Shown here: positions 11,548-22,295 of the stretch, in pieces | How positions within the stretch are numbered: position 1 is the stretch's first letter | Layout of the letters: each line of letters starts with the position of its first letter | From: Psoroptes ovis | Taxonomy: Eukaryota > Arthropoda > Arachnida > Sarcoptiformes > Psoroptidae | DNA: 64,000 nt | Direction of reading: 5' to 3' | Assembly (NCBI GenBank): GCA_002943765.1 | Contig: PQWQ01000029.1 | Coordinates: 186,001 to 250,000 of the forward strand | The notes under the pieces: model-generated | Databases searched by the model: none | What the model was told of the DNA's origin: nothing | What the model saw: only the letters and a program-made list of their open reading frames with translations | Program-made: the position numbers and the translations under genes

Positions 11548-12883
11548 ATGGCCAATGCAATTGAAAATGTTGAAAAAGAAACCGACAAAGTTTTGCATAA
11601 ATTTAAAAATCTTAAAGATTATGGTGAAAAAAGTTTGACAGATTTAATGCAACAAATTGAGAGCTATCAACGTGATTTGAGTATTTTGACTTGTAAGTAT
11701 TTCTTTGTCGCGATATTATTGACGATATTTGATCAATAATAATGTTCCATGCTCTTGTTATTTAATGTTACAGCACCTGACTCGCCATTGACCGATATCC
11801 AATGTCAACTATTGTTGGATAATGTAATCAAGAAAACGCGTAATACAATTAGTCAATTTTCAACCGAACATCGTGATATTCATTCATCAGTATCACGTAT
11901 TGGTAAAGCTATTGATAAGAATTTCATATCGGATTATTTTTGTGTTGGTAATGAATCGTTGTTTGAACAAGGGAAAAATAATGAAATTCTTAACAAAGTA
12001 ATTGTCGAACATTTCCTCAGACAAGGACGATGCGATATTGCTGAGAAATTGATTCAAGAATCAAAGTTGGACATTGATACGAATGATAAAATTCCTTATA
12101 TTAAAATGAACAAAATATTAGGTTTGTACCTTTTATGATTTTTGGGTTTCTAGTTTAACTTGAGCAATTATTAATTGATTTGAAATAGATGCATTGAAAA
12201 ATCATAATCTTCAGCCAGCACTGGAATGGGCACATGCTAATCGTGAACAATTAATGCGTACGAATAGTGATTTCGAATTTAAATTACATCGTTTACAATT
12301 CATTGAATTATTACGTGGTGGCAGCAAGAATCAATGGGAATTGATTAAATATTCACGAACTCATTTTACACCGTTTGCACAAAAATATCAATCCGAAATC
12401 AAATCGTTAATGGGTTCATTAATGTATTTGCGTACTGGTATTGAAAATTCACCATACAAATATTTATTCGATCCAAGTAATTGGATTGAAGTATGTCATA
12501 TGTTCACCAAAGAAGCATGTTCATTGTTGGAAGTATCCGTCGATTCACCATTATCGGTTACATTCAATGCTGGTTGTATAGCATTACCAGCATTAATCAA
12601 CATAAAACAAGCAATACAACAAAGAAATGTAAATGATGTATGGAGTTCACGTGATGAATTACCAATTGAAATTGATGTCACACGAAAATGTCATTATCAT
12701 TCAATATTTGCATGTCCAATATTACGACAACAAAGTTGTGATTCAAATCCACCGATGCGTTTACAATGTGGCCATGTAATATCAAGAGATGCACTGAATA
12801 AGCTATCGAATGGAACGAAACTTAAATGTCCATATTGTCCGGCTGAACAAAATCCTGCCGATGCACGTCTCATTTATTTTTGA
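11548..12883 (+). CDS. Rmnd5: RMND5-type subunit (Gid2-like) of the GID/CTLH E3 ubiquitin ligase
   Basis: Exons 11548-11692, 11774-12121 and 12189-12883 give 395 residues (human RMND5A 391). Conserved text includes DIHSSVSRIGKAIDKNF, the LisH/CTLH region (VIVEHFLRQG...AEKL and EFKLHRLQFIELLRGG), PSNWIEVCHMFTKEAC, and a C-terminal degenerate RING (CPILRQQ...CGHVISRDALNKL...KCPYCP). RMND5 pairs with MAEA to form the catalytic RING heterodimer of the CTLH complex, the animal counterpart of the yeast GID ligase that degrades gluconeogenic enzymes. The RING lacks some canonical zinc ligands, as in orthologues. The N-terminus starts at the first ATG after the upstream A/T-rich leader. Confidence 0.93.
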
Positions 12884-13430
12884 ATCATGTTTTCGATTTG
12901 AATATAGGCCCACAACTCATATATTTACATATTATTATTATTATATTTTACAATTTATTTCTCCTTACCCTTTTTTCAATCAATCTTTCGTCAATCTTTC
13001 AACCAAACAAAAACTATATCTGTAAATAGCAATATTTGAAATTTAATTAATTAATTAAAATATGAAATCAATTGAATTCGTACCTTGTACCTTTCATTTT
13101 CAGTGCTATTTACCTCATTCCATGTCGAGTGAATCATGGCATCTTGTGGCAAAACTGTCAATCAAACTGGGCACAATATTTGTATATCATTGATCGGTCA
13201 TTTGATTTGAAATTTCAAAGTAAATTGATATGTTTATGTTTTTATCTGCATTTTTTGATAATAAATTGAATAAATACTCTAAAATAAACCATGATTACTG
13301 ATAAGAGCTGATGTCATATGTACGTTGTTTAATATGTGTAATTGAATACGTACTTTTTCATTTGGGGAGAAAAATATTGAAAACTCAAAGCTTTTGCTCA
13401 GCAATAATTCAAAGACATTTTTAAAATAAA
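12884..13430. other. Intergenic spacer, RMND5 to LDHD
   Basis: About 550 bp with no recognised gene, repeat or RNA. Two small frames (13072-13269 plus, 13279-13479 minus) are low complexity and overlap the LDHD leader, so they were not accepted. Confidence 0.5.
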
Positions 13431-15201
13431 ATGTTTCGACGATTAATACCTCGAATATTACTGAATAAAAATGATGCATTAAATCTCAATCTAATTCGAA
13501 TTGGCCAAAGACATATTCACAAATCAGTGATTAATAATGTAAGTAAATACCATTATGATTGATTGATTAGTTTTGCTGAAGCTCCTTTTGTTTTGTTTTT
13601 TCGTTGGCCAAAATATGATTGATTTAGAATGAAAACACGACGCTTTATGATCAACTATGTGATATTGTCGGTGTTGATAATGTAAATAAAAGTGAAATCG
13701 TACGTGAACAATATGGACGTGATGAAAGTCATTTTAGGTTTGTCGATATTCCGTAATTCATTAATTAGTGCTAATTAGTCACATTTGAAACCATAGCCCT
13801 GTACTGGCTGATTATGTTGTATGGCCGCTGACAACCGATCATGTTAGTCGTGTATCGAATCTTTGTTACAATTCAAATGTAGCCATAACATTGTTTGGAA
13901 CCGGTACTGGTCTTGAAGGAGGTGTAAACGCGCTCAAAGGTGGTGTTTGTTTGGCCACCAATAAAATGAATAATGTTATCGAAGTGAACGTTGAAGATTT
14001 TGATTGTACAGTCGAAGCTGGTGTTACGTGGCGTCAATTGAATCAACATCTTTCCGATACTGGTTTATTTTTTCCCATCGATCCTGGTGCATCGGCTAGT
14101 TTAGGTGGAATGTCAGCGACGAATGCATCTGGTACGAATGCTGTTCGTTATGGTACAATGAAAGAGAATGTTCTTAACATGGAAGTCGTACTGCCAACTG
14201 GTGAAATTATGAAAACTGCCGGGATTAAAGCTCGTCGTCGTAAATCAGCTGCAGGTTTCAATTTAACTGAACTATTTATTGGTAGTGAAGGCATTTTGGG
14301 CACCGTAACTCAATTGACACTACGTTTGTATCCGATTCCTGAAACGGTAAGTTTATTAGTGAATGAATCAATAAAGACTGACTAAATTCTATGGTTCAGA
14401 CCTGTTTGTGTGTTTGTCCATTTGAAGATAATGCATCGGCTATAGATACGGTTGTACTGTTGTTACAAAATGGAATACCTTTATCACGAATCGAATATGT
14501 TGACAGTCATTCGATTCGTGCTTCTAATCATTACAGTAAAGGTGATTTGCTGGTGAAACCATCATTGTTTATGGAAGTTGCTGGCAATCAAGAAATTGTC
14601 GAATCAATTGCTCAATTAATCAAAGAAATCGTACTGGACAACGGAGCACTTGATTTCAAGCATTCGAGCGTAATGGAAGAACGTTCTCGGCTGTGGAAAG
14701 CACGCCATGATCTTTATTATGCTTGCCGTAATTTTGATCAGCGACCAAACACAAGAGCTTTGATAACGGATGTTTGTGTACCGATATCCAAATTACCTGA
14801 AATCATTTTGAAAATGCGAACATATTTGGATGAATATGAAATCAACGGATCATCATTTGGTCATGTTGGTGATGGTAATTTTCATTCGGTCATAACCTAT
14901 GACCCTAATAATGAACGAGAAATGAAAAATGTTATGATCATTAGCGAAAAGATAGCCGAGTAAGTTAGTTAATTAAGGAAAAATTGATTTTGACTTACCT
15001 TTTCCACTTCTTCTTCTTTTCAAAAGCGATGCAATCAATTTAGGTGGCACATGTACCGGTGAACACGGGATTGGTCGTGGAAAAATAAAATTTCTTGAAA
15101 AAGAACACGATCCAACATCGTTGGAAGTGATGAAACGAATCAAACAGACACTTGATCCAAAGAATTTGTTTAATCCAGGCAAAGTGCTGGTTATGCCTTG
15201 A
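13431..15201 (+). CDS. Ldhd: Mitochondrial FAD-dependent D-lactate dehydrogenase
   Basis: Five exons, 13431-13538, 13628-13737, 13797-14346, 14400-14959 and 15027-15201, join in phase to 500 residues (human LDHD 507). The first 36 residues (MFRRLIPRILLNKN...) are basic and hydroxylated, a likely mitochondrial presequence. The FAD-binding PCMH core is clear: FGTGTGLEGG, FPIDPGASASLGGM, NASGTNAVRYGTM, KSAAGFNLTELFIGSEG. The C-terminal FAD-oxidase domain has SSFGHVGDGNFH and the metal-binding end TCTGEHGIGRGK, finishing NPGKVLVMP. The enzyme oxidises D-lactate and related D-2-hydroxyacids to 2-oxoacids and passes electrons to cytochrome c, clearing D-lactate formed from methylglyoxal. An AATAAA lies 79 bp past the stop. 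Confidence 0.95.
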
Positions 15202-15280
15202 TTGAACAAACAAACAAGCAGACAAACAGCAATAAATGAAGACAATTTTCACAAAGAATTACTCACAAATGTCTCTAAGA

Positions 15281-15286
15281 AATAAA
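15281..15286 (+). terminator. Polyadenylation signal of the D-lactate dehydrogenase gene
   Basis: AATAAA 79 bp after the LDHD stop codon, in an A-rich context. Confidence 0.5.
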
Positions 15287-15718
15287 TCTTAACATAATAA
15301 AATCTTAAAGTATATTTTCTTATACATACAAACTTCAATCATCATTAATTATTATTATCTTTATTAATTATTATTTTCGAACATATTTTTTTCATTTGTT
15401 TTCTGGTAGAAAATTACATCAAATGTGTTTATATGTTCTGTGTATTTGTTGCTGATCTCAGTGAAAACTGAAATCAACTGTGTTATTTTTACTTATGTTA
15501 TGTTGTTATTACCTATCTTGTGGATTATGTGTTTATTGGCAATAAAACAAAACAAAAAAAATTCTGGCGTTTCTACGTTGCATTAGCATGTGTTTTGTGT
15601 AAGTGTGTGTTGAATGTGTATTTGTTTGAATGTGTTTGAACTTGATTTGATTTGATTGACGATGACGATGATAATTATCACAATTTGATGTGGAAAAAAA
15701 ATTCGAATCGAAACCAAA

Positions 15719-15790
15719 CATTCGATTAATCGATTTAATCGATTAATTGATCAATCGAATTAATTGATTAATCAATTAATCAACTATATA
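15719..15790. promoter_or_regulatory. Cluster of overlapping ATTA/ATCGAT palindromes
   Basis: The tract repeatedly reads ATCGATTAAT, TTAATTGATTAATCAATTAA and related palindromes, giving many adjacent homeodomain-type ATTA cores in both orientations. Function is unknown. It may be an enhancer, or simply an AT-rich simple repeat. Confidence 0.3.
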
Positions 15791-16535
15791 TCCTTGGCGG
15801 TACTGTTTGATCAGCGCCAGGCCAGCAGCCAAAATTTGTATTTTTACGATGATGAGACAAATGCTTGATAATGATAATAATAAAATAATGAAAAAGGCAC
15901 ACAATTTTTTTATTTTGGTTTGATGACCATGATGATGATGGCTTCGATTGATTTACCACAAGAATAATAAAATTTACAAACCTATGGAATGAATTACGAA
16001 GAAAAAAAAAGAATTAGAATTAAAGGGTCAAGAGTTTAAAAATTGAAATTTGATCAAAAGTTCAACACTAACCTGACTTGAAGATATTGGAATTTTGTAA
16101 ATGTTCTCCGTTATTTCATTATGACTATGTGCGAGACTAGGGTTATTGTTTTTGTTTTTTGTACCGTATTGGTGTTATATGTGTAAGGGTGTGTTTGTGT
16201 AAACAATTTCTGTTGCTGTATTCTCGATTTGCCAGATTCAATAAAATGAAGAAAAAACTGAAAATTAATTATTTATAAAATGTTTAAACTCAATTTAACC
16301 AATGAAACTTAAATGAAATAAGAATTTTTGAAGACTTGAGAAAATAGATTGCTGCAGGTGTAAGTGTGTGTGTGTGTGTGTATAGAGTTTCAATGTGTAG
16401 GGTATGTATATGTGTGTAATTGTGTAAAATAATGGAATGTTGAATCGAAATTGTTTGAGATCTATGTGGACATCTATTCAAAGTCCTTTGAAGAAAAAAC
16501 CGAAACCATTCATTCGATTCGAACCACACCATGGA

Positions 16536-19500
16536 TCAAGTTTTATACGGTGATGGTGAGGGCGATGATGTCGATGGCTGCTGCTGCTGCTGCATCGGTG
16601 GTGATATCAAAATCGAACCATTTGCGGTTGTTGCACCACCATTTTTTGATGGTGAATGAATCGAATCCGATGGATTGCTATTGGCTAAAGCATAAATTTT
16701 GACACCATTCACTGTTTTTGTTACAAACTGTGTTTGTTGTTGCGGTGGCGATGATTGTTGCTGATGATGGGTGGCCACCGATGAATGATTATTATGATTG
16801 TTCGATTGTAATCCTTGTTGTTGTTGTTGATGATGATGATTAGCTTTTATTGCACTGGATACATATTGATTATTATGATAATGATGATGGCCATTACCTG
16901 ATCGATTATAATTATATGACGACACAGATGAGGACTTATTCATATTTGAAGATGATGAATAATAATGGCTACTGCTGCTTGATAAATGATTATACGACGA
17001 TGATTTTATCATATCATTTGTGGTGTTGTTGTGGTCATGATGATGACTATGATTATGATTACGATTATTATTATTCGAATGACCATTCAATGATTTATTG
17101 GAAGAAAATCGTCCACCATTCGAATTCCATTGATTATTATGATATATTTTCTTATGATTATGATGATGATGATGATGACTAGCATTACTACCATTGTTAT
17201 TGTTATTATTATTCGATGATGAACTAGAATTATGATTCGAATTATGACGACCACCACTGTTCATCACCATTTTATCTTTATTATTCATCATTGAATGATG
17301 ATTATTGTTGAAATGATTGCTTGATAAACGATTCGATGATGATTGTGGTGATGACCGCTTGTTGGCGATATAATGACCATGATATTGGGATTTGGTCGTT
17401 GCAGTCGCATTTGCAGACCCAAGCAACGGTTGATTCGATTTTTGACCATTAACTATCGATGTTTGAGATTGATAGCTTGATAATTTGGCTGGTGGAACCT
17501 GCTGTTGATGACCATTATTACCGTTTGTAGGCACATTTGAAACATTTGTTTGATGATGATGAACATGATGATTAGAAGTTGTAGGCGTTGTAGCCGATGA
17601 TGACCACATTGGATGCAATTCAACACCACTGATACCGGCCATATGTAAATAATGATGAGCATTCGGTTGCGGTGTTTGCTGTGGTAAATAATGCATCGAA
17701 TGTGCAGCATAACCAAGATGATGTGGTGTCATCATGGCAGAGTTAGCGGCATCCAACATGGTCATATCGACTAAACCCTCCATTTTCATTGACGATGCAT
17801 TTGCAGATGATGATGGTGGTGGATATGTTTGATATGATTGCGCTTGATTACCAGCAATGATCATCATGTTATTATTGGGTGAATTAGAATTGTTGCCTAT
17901 TATTGAGCCATCATTGATCGAATTCGAATAGGTCAAATATTGTTGAGAATTATTACTGCCCACAACATTCATCTATCATAAACCATAATTAATTAATCGA
18001 TAATCGAATCAATTAAAAAATCGAACCTGAGATGATGATGAAGATGAAGATGGATTACCAGAACTAGGGCCACCACCATTCATTGGCTGATGATAACCTG
18101 ATAGAGCAGCAGCATTGGATCCGTTGTTGTTGTTGGCTGTAATACTGTTTGTGGCAGTGACATTTGATTGGTATGGAGTTGGCTGTGAACAGGGTTGAGA
18201 AAATACCGGCGATATATTCATTGCTGCATTCGAACCAGATCCAGTTGCTGCCGTCAATTGCTGTTGTGAACCACCATCATAAATAGGCCCAGTGATCGGA
18301 ATCGTTGATGAATTTGCCGTTGCATTATAATGAATGAAATGAGCAGATGGTGGAGGTGGATATGCATGATTGACTGGTGAAAATGTTTGATTTGTAGCTG
18401 TCGGCGGCGGCTGTTGTTGAGCTGCTGTAATATATTGTGAAGCTGTAGCAGATATTGGTGAAGTTAACAGTGGTGGACAAGCATTACTCGCTGCTGCTGC
18501 TGCTGCTGGCGGCGGTGGTGGTGGTAGACCAGCCAAAAAATTCATTCCATTCATTGCCGTGGCCAATGGCATTGTGAATGGCAGCGAATCGATTAATGAA
18601 TATGTTGAATAATTTTCACCATAATATTGATGTGGATGCGGTTGATTATAATTGTTTGTTGCGGCTGCTGCTGAAGCTGTCACAGTATTAGCAAATGCAG
18701 ACATTTGTGGATAAAACAACATCCCAGTGGTTGCTGGCATCATTCTCGTATCACTGAATAATGAAAAATCTTGCCGTTTCATCACAGCTGTTGAAACATT
18801 TAATTTACGATTTTTAATTATTAAATTGTCAGCTTCTTTGATCACTTTTTGTGCATCATCTGCATATTCAAATGTAACAAAACCATATCTAATTTGTTCG
18901 AATAAAATTTGTTTTTGAACAAAAGTAAAAAAGCAAGTCAAGTCAATAATAGACAATGACCATTACTGTAAAACATTTCTAAAATTTGAAAAAAATTACC
19001 CTTTAGAGATGCCAGCACGATCTGTAATCAGTTTTACCAATTTAATCAAACCAAATTGAGCAAACAATTGTCGAACATCGTTTTCAGTTGCCTTTAAAAA
19101 TGAAAATATGTTTTTTAGTTAGTAAATATATTGTAAGGTTTTAGGTTGTCCGAAAAGTTCTTGCCGATTTTCCAATGATTTTTTACGATATAATCGGCAA
19201 AAACTTTTAGGACAACCAAAGTAAATAAATAAAACATTACATACATCATCAGGTATTCCACCGACAAATACACGATTCGGTATTGGTGTACCGAATTTCG
19301 GTGCATTATTCGTATTTTGAGTATTTTGGCTAGAATTCGAATTATTGACTACTTTGTGATTATTGTTATCGTTATCGTTGTTATTATCATTTGAGCTTAT
19401 TTGACCCGGTGTTTTTGTGGTCATAATCGATTCATCATTCATTGTATTACTTGTTTTCGCTGCTTTATGTTGTTGATGTTCAGTATTTTGATTATCATCA

Positions 19501-19727
19501 CCATCATTAATCAATGACGATGAATCCGATGATGATATCGATGTTGTATCATTCAATTTAAGATTTTGATCAAAATTTTTAATTAATGTTTCCATTGATT
19601 GCTGCTGATGCTGTTGTTGTTGTTGTTGATTATCAACAATCGTTGATTCTGCTGTACATTCTACGGATATATTCTCATCATTATTTCGATTATTATTATT
19701 ATTATCAGTAGTTATACTTGATGCCAT
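16536..19727 (-). CDS. bol: Boule/DAZ-family RNA-binding protein with very long Q/N/H/S-rich tail
   Basis: Exons 19245-19727, 19000-19091, 18027-18888 and 16536-17972 (minus) join in phase to 957 residues. The start at 19727 has a strong context (GCCATGG), although the frame is open further upstream to 19913. After a 150-residue low-complexity leader comes one RRM split over three exons. RNP2 is RVFVGGIPDD, followed by ATENDVRQLFAQFGLIKLVK, then DRAGISKGYGFVTFEYADDAQKVI with RNP1 (KGYGFVTF). The GVSKGYGFVTF-like RNP1 and the RAGISK linker are hallmarks of Boule/DAZL, germline translation activators that bind 3' UTRs. The C-terminal 750 residues are Pro/Ala/Gln/Asn/His/Ser repeats. Family members are normally about 230-300 residues, so this one is far longer. 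Whether the last exon is constitutive is not shown. Intron 1 is half filled by a MITE. Confidence 0.82.
19142..19217 (+). mobile_element. Mariner-like hairpin MITE, subtype B, inside boule intron 1
   Basis: Left end TAGGTTGTCCGAAAAGTT, core TTTTTACGATATAATCGGC, right end AAACTTTTAGGACAACC with the terminal TA lost. It fills about half of the 153 bp intron (19092-19244). Confidence 0.8.
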
Positions 19728-20153
19728 GGCTTCTTGAAAATGGTTGATTATTGATTTCACAGTGTAATAAGAATTATTTGAAATTCGAAGAATTTTCTTG
19801 ACACAACTTGTCAAACTTGTAACCAGTAACTTGTCGAAATAAATGCAATTCTTGTATCCGAAATAATGCGTGAATGAATATTTGATTTCAATCAAATATT
19901 CATGATTGATCAAATGAAATGATTTTGACCGGGGGTATTATTTCGAGAATTAATTTGAATCAATCTATTCAATCAATTGGACAAAATAAGAAATGAAGAA
20001 ATGAGAATTAATTAAGAATCAATAAAAATAAATCGAATGAATGAATAAGGTTCAAAATTTGATCATTCATTCATTCATTCATTTGTTTTGTCTTAGAATT
20101 TCTGGGTAAAGACCAAAAACAGAAAAACAAAAACATTGAGTTATTTATATTAT

Positions 20154-20231
20154 TAGGTTGTCCGAAAAGTTTTCGCCGATTATATCGTAGAAAATGATTG
20201 GAAAATTGACAAAAACTTTTCGGACAACCTA
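20154..20231 (-). mobile_element. Mariner-like hairpin MITE, subtype B
   Basis: Both ends intact (TAGGTTGTCCGAAAAGTTTT / AAAACTTTTCGGACAACCTA), with core GATTATATCGTAGAAAATGA. One of the best preserved copies in the window. Confidence 0.85.
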
Positions 20232-21073
20232 ATACATTTAGTGCATACACACAGACAAACAGCTATGCAGACAGTGTCTCATATCTTATCGTGTGGTTTT
20301 TGCTTATTTAATTCTTCAAGAATCTCAAGGATCAATACAGCCAGAACCCATGCTGACCATGAGTATTAAGGCTATTGTCCTTGATATTATTAAATATCAA
20401 ATTAAACGAATGATTGATTGAATCTATTCAAATTGTATGATTCGAATTTCGAATGGTCCAATCGGTGCTGTTTGTTTGTGTTCACAAAACAATGATTTAA
20501 GGGTCAATCAACACCTTTAACCTTACCTTTATGATGATTATTTTATCTTGTATTCAATCATTAAAATCATTGGACGGCAAAACAAACAAAACAATGAGGA
20601 AGAAGAAATCGAACTTGATTCAGCGAGTTAATCGAATCGAATTTTGTTTTGAAATCAAATCAATTTGATGAATAAAATACACATAAACAATCAGCATCAA
20701 CAAACACGGCTCACAACCACTAAAAACAGGGTTTTCTTTGGGCCTAAAAAATAGAAAAAGTTTAATTTTCACAATTGTAAAATGCTTGAATTGAATTGAA
20801 TCGAAGTAAAAGTGACAATCACATCCAAACACACAGCATAGATTTCAGCTTTGTGTAGCTCATAGCACTATAGTGCCACATTCAAAAAAACACTTGAAAT
20901 AGTTATAGCTTTCTCTGTGTATGCTTGTAGGGATGCAAAAAATCATTAATACTTTTTTGTGTGTGTTTGTTTGCATGCCTTATTAACCTTATGTGTGATC
21001 ATTTCAAATAACATAGAAACACATACAAACAAACTTATCAAGCATAGTTTTTGTATGTGTTTTTTTATTTATT

Positions 21074-21149
21074 TAGGTTGTCCGAAAAGTTCTGGCCGAT
21101 TTTTCAATGATACCCTACGGTACAATCGGCTAAAATTTTTAGGACAATA
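21074..21149 (+). mobile_element. Mariner-like hairpin MITE, subtype B
   Basis: Left end TAGGTTGTCCGAAAAGTT is intact. The right end has decayed to AAAATTTTTAGGACAATA. Confidence 0.75.
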
Positions 21150-22295
21150 AGTGAAAAAAAAATTCGCTCATGTGTTGTTTACACTGTGTATGTTCGAACA
21201 CAATTCACAAAGAATTCTGTGAGGGCGCGTGCCATTCATCATCATCATCAACGATTCTCGTCGTTAGATGGCGCCCCGAATCGTTTTGTTTATATTTTTT
21301 CCGGCATTTAAATGTTGATTTCATAACAATAACAACAACAACACCGAGAGCCATGAGCCATTTGACGTAAGCATTTACAATGGACAATTATTACACGTGT
21401 TACAATGCGATTATTCATATGAATAAATAAATAAACGGAAATCTCTGAATTCTCATTTGTTTTCATTGATTTGATTTGACATTTTCCAACCAAAAATATT
21501 GTGACGAGCATGAGCACGAAAATTTAGGCGTCGGTGGTTGATGTAATAAGCGTGTGTTGGTGGTTGGTTTATTCAATTTGAATGTCAGATTTGTTGATGG
21601 AACCCGAGCATAGACTATATATAGTATATCCGAGAGAGAGAGAGCCATCCATTTATCGAAATACAAACGGTATTCATGCATGGCGAAAAGGGCCGAAATT
21701 GTCGTATTTTTTTCTCACAAATCTTTGGTCGTGGCGCTGTAATCGATTTATGGATTGTCAAATCAAAATGACAACATTCGAAAAATAATAAATCCAAGAT
21801 ATAATCTGGACATTGTCTAAGACATTTAAGACAAATATTCATGATAAAATTGTACGAAAAAAAATTTCAAATTTCAAGCTTTGAATTTGATGATCATTAA
21901 AACCTTTGAAATGTGAGACACATTTATTTTGCCGTTTTAATATTTTTCGCTGAGAGACAACGGTGGCGCTGCTGTTTGTTTTGATTTTTTTCTGTCTCAT
22001 TCGATTTGTTTTGTTTTGTGTGTGTGTGTGTTTACAATTTCATTCATTTCATTCATTCATCTATTTAAATGTCAACTGCCAAATTTTGTTGTACATACAT
22101 GCATGTAATTGTAACGATTTCGATCAATACAAATCATAGATTGGCTTGTAATCTTGTATCATTCGATTGATTGATTTTTTTCCTGGCATATTTTTGACAG
22201 GTTTATTCATGATTTACATTCAATTCAATTAATATGATTGGTTTTATTAATTTTGTTTTTTTTTGTGTTTTTCAGATTTAAATTGATCAAACATA

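Larger units (their letters stand above)
15202..16535. other. Intergenic: LDHD 3' side to boule 3' end (convergent)
   Basis: No gene was seen. It contains a dense run of TAAT/ATCGAT palindromic motifs at 15719-15790 and a short (GT)n tract around 16360-16380. The 3' UTR of the Boule-like gene must lie at its right end. Confidence 0.5.
19728..22295. other. Intergenic: boule 5' side to the 22296 gene (divergent)
   Basis: About 2.6 kb with no supported gene. It holds two subtype B MITE copies (20154, 21074), AT-rich simple sequence and a (GT)n stretch at 22018-22031. A polypyrimidine tract with TTTTTCAG at about 22268-22275 is a good 3' splice site, so the downstream gene probably has a 5' UTR intron. 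A possible donor (GTAAGC) follows the ATG-containing string at about 21353-21366. Confidence 0.45.

Noticed and set aside
16850..17182. Plus-strand Tyr/Asp-rich frame
   Set aside because: It is the antisense of the His/Asn/Ser repeats in the last boule exon.
21170..21370. ATG followed by a GTAAGC donor near 21353-21367
   Set aside because: Splicing to 22276 would run into a stop (an upstream open frame only), so at most it is 5' UTR. It was not accepted as coding.
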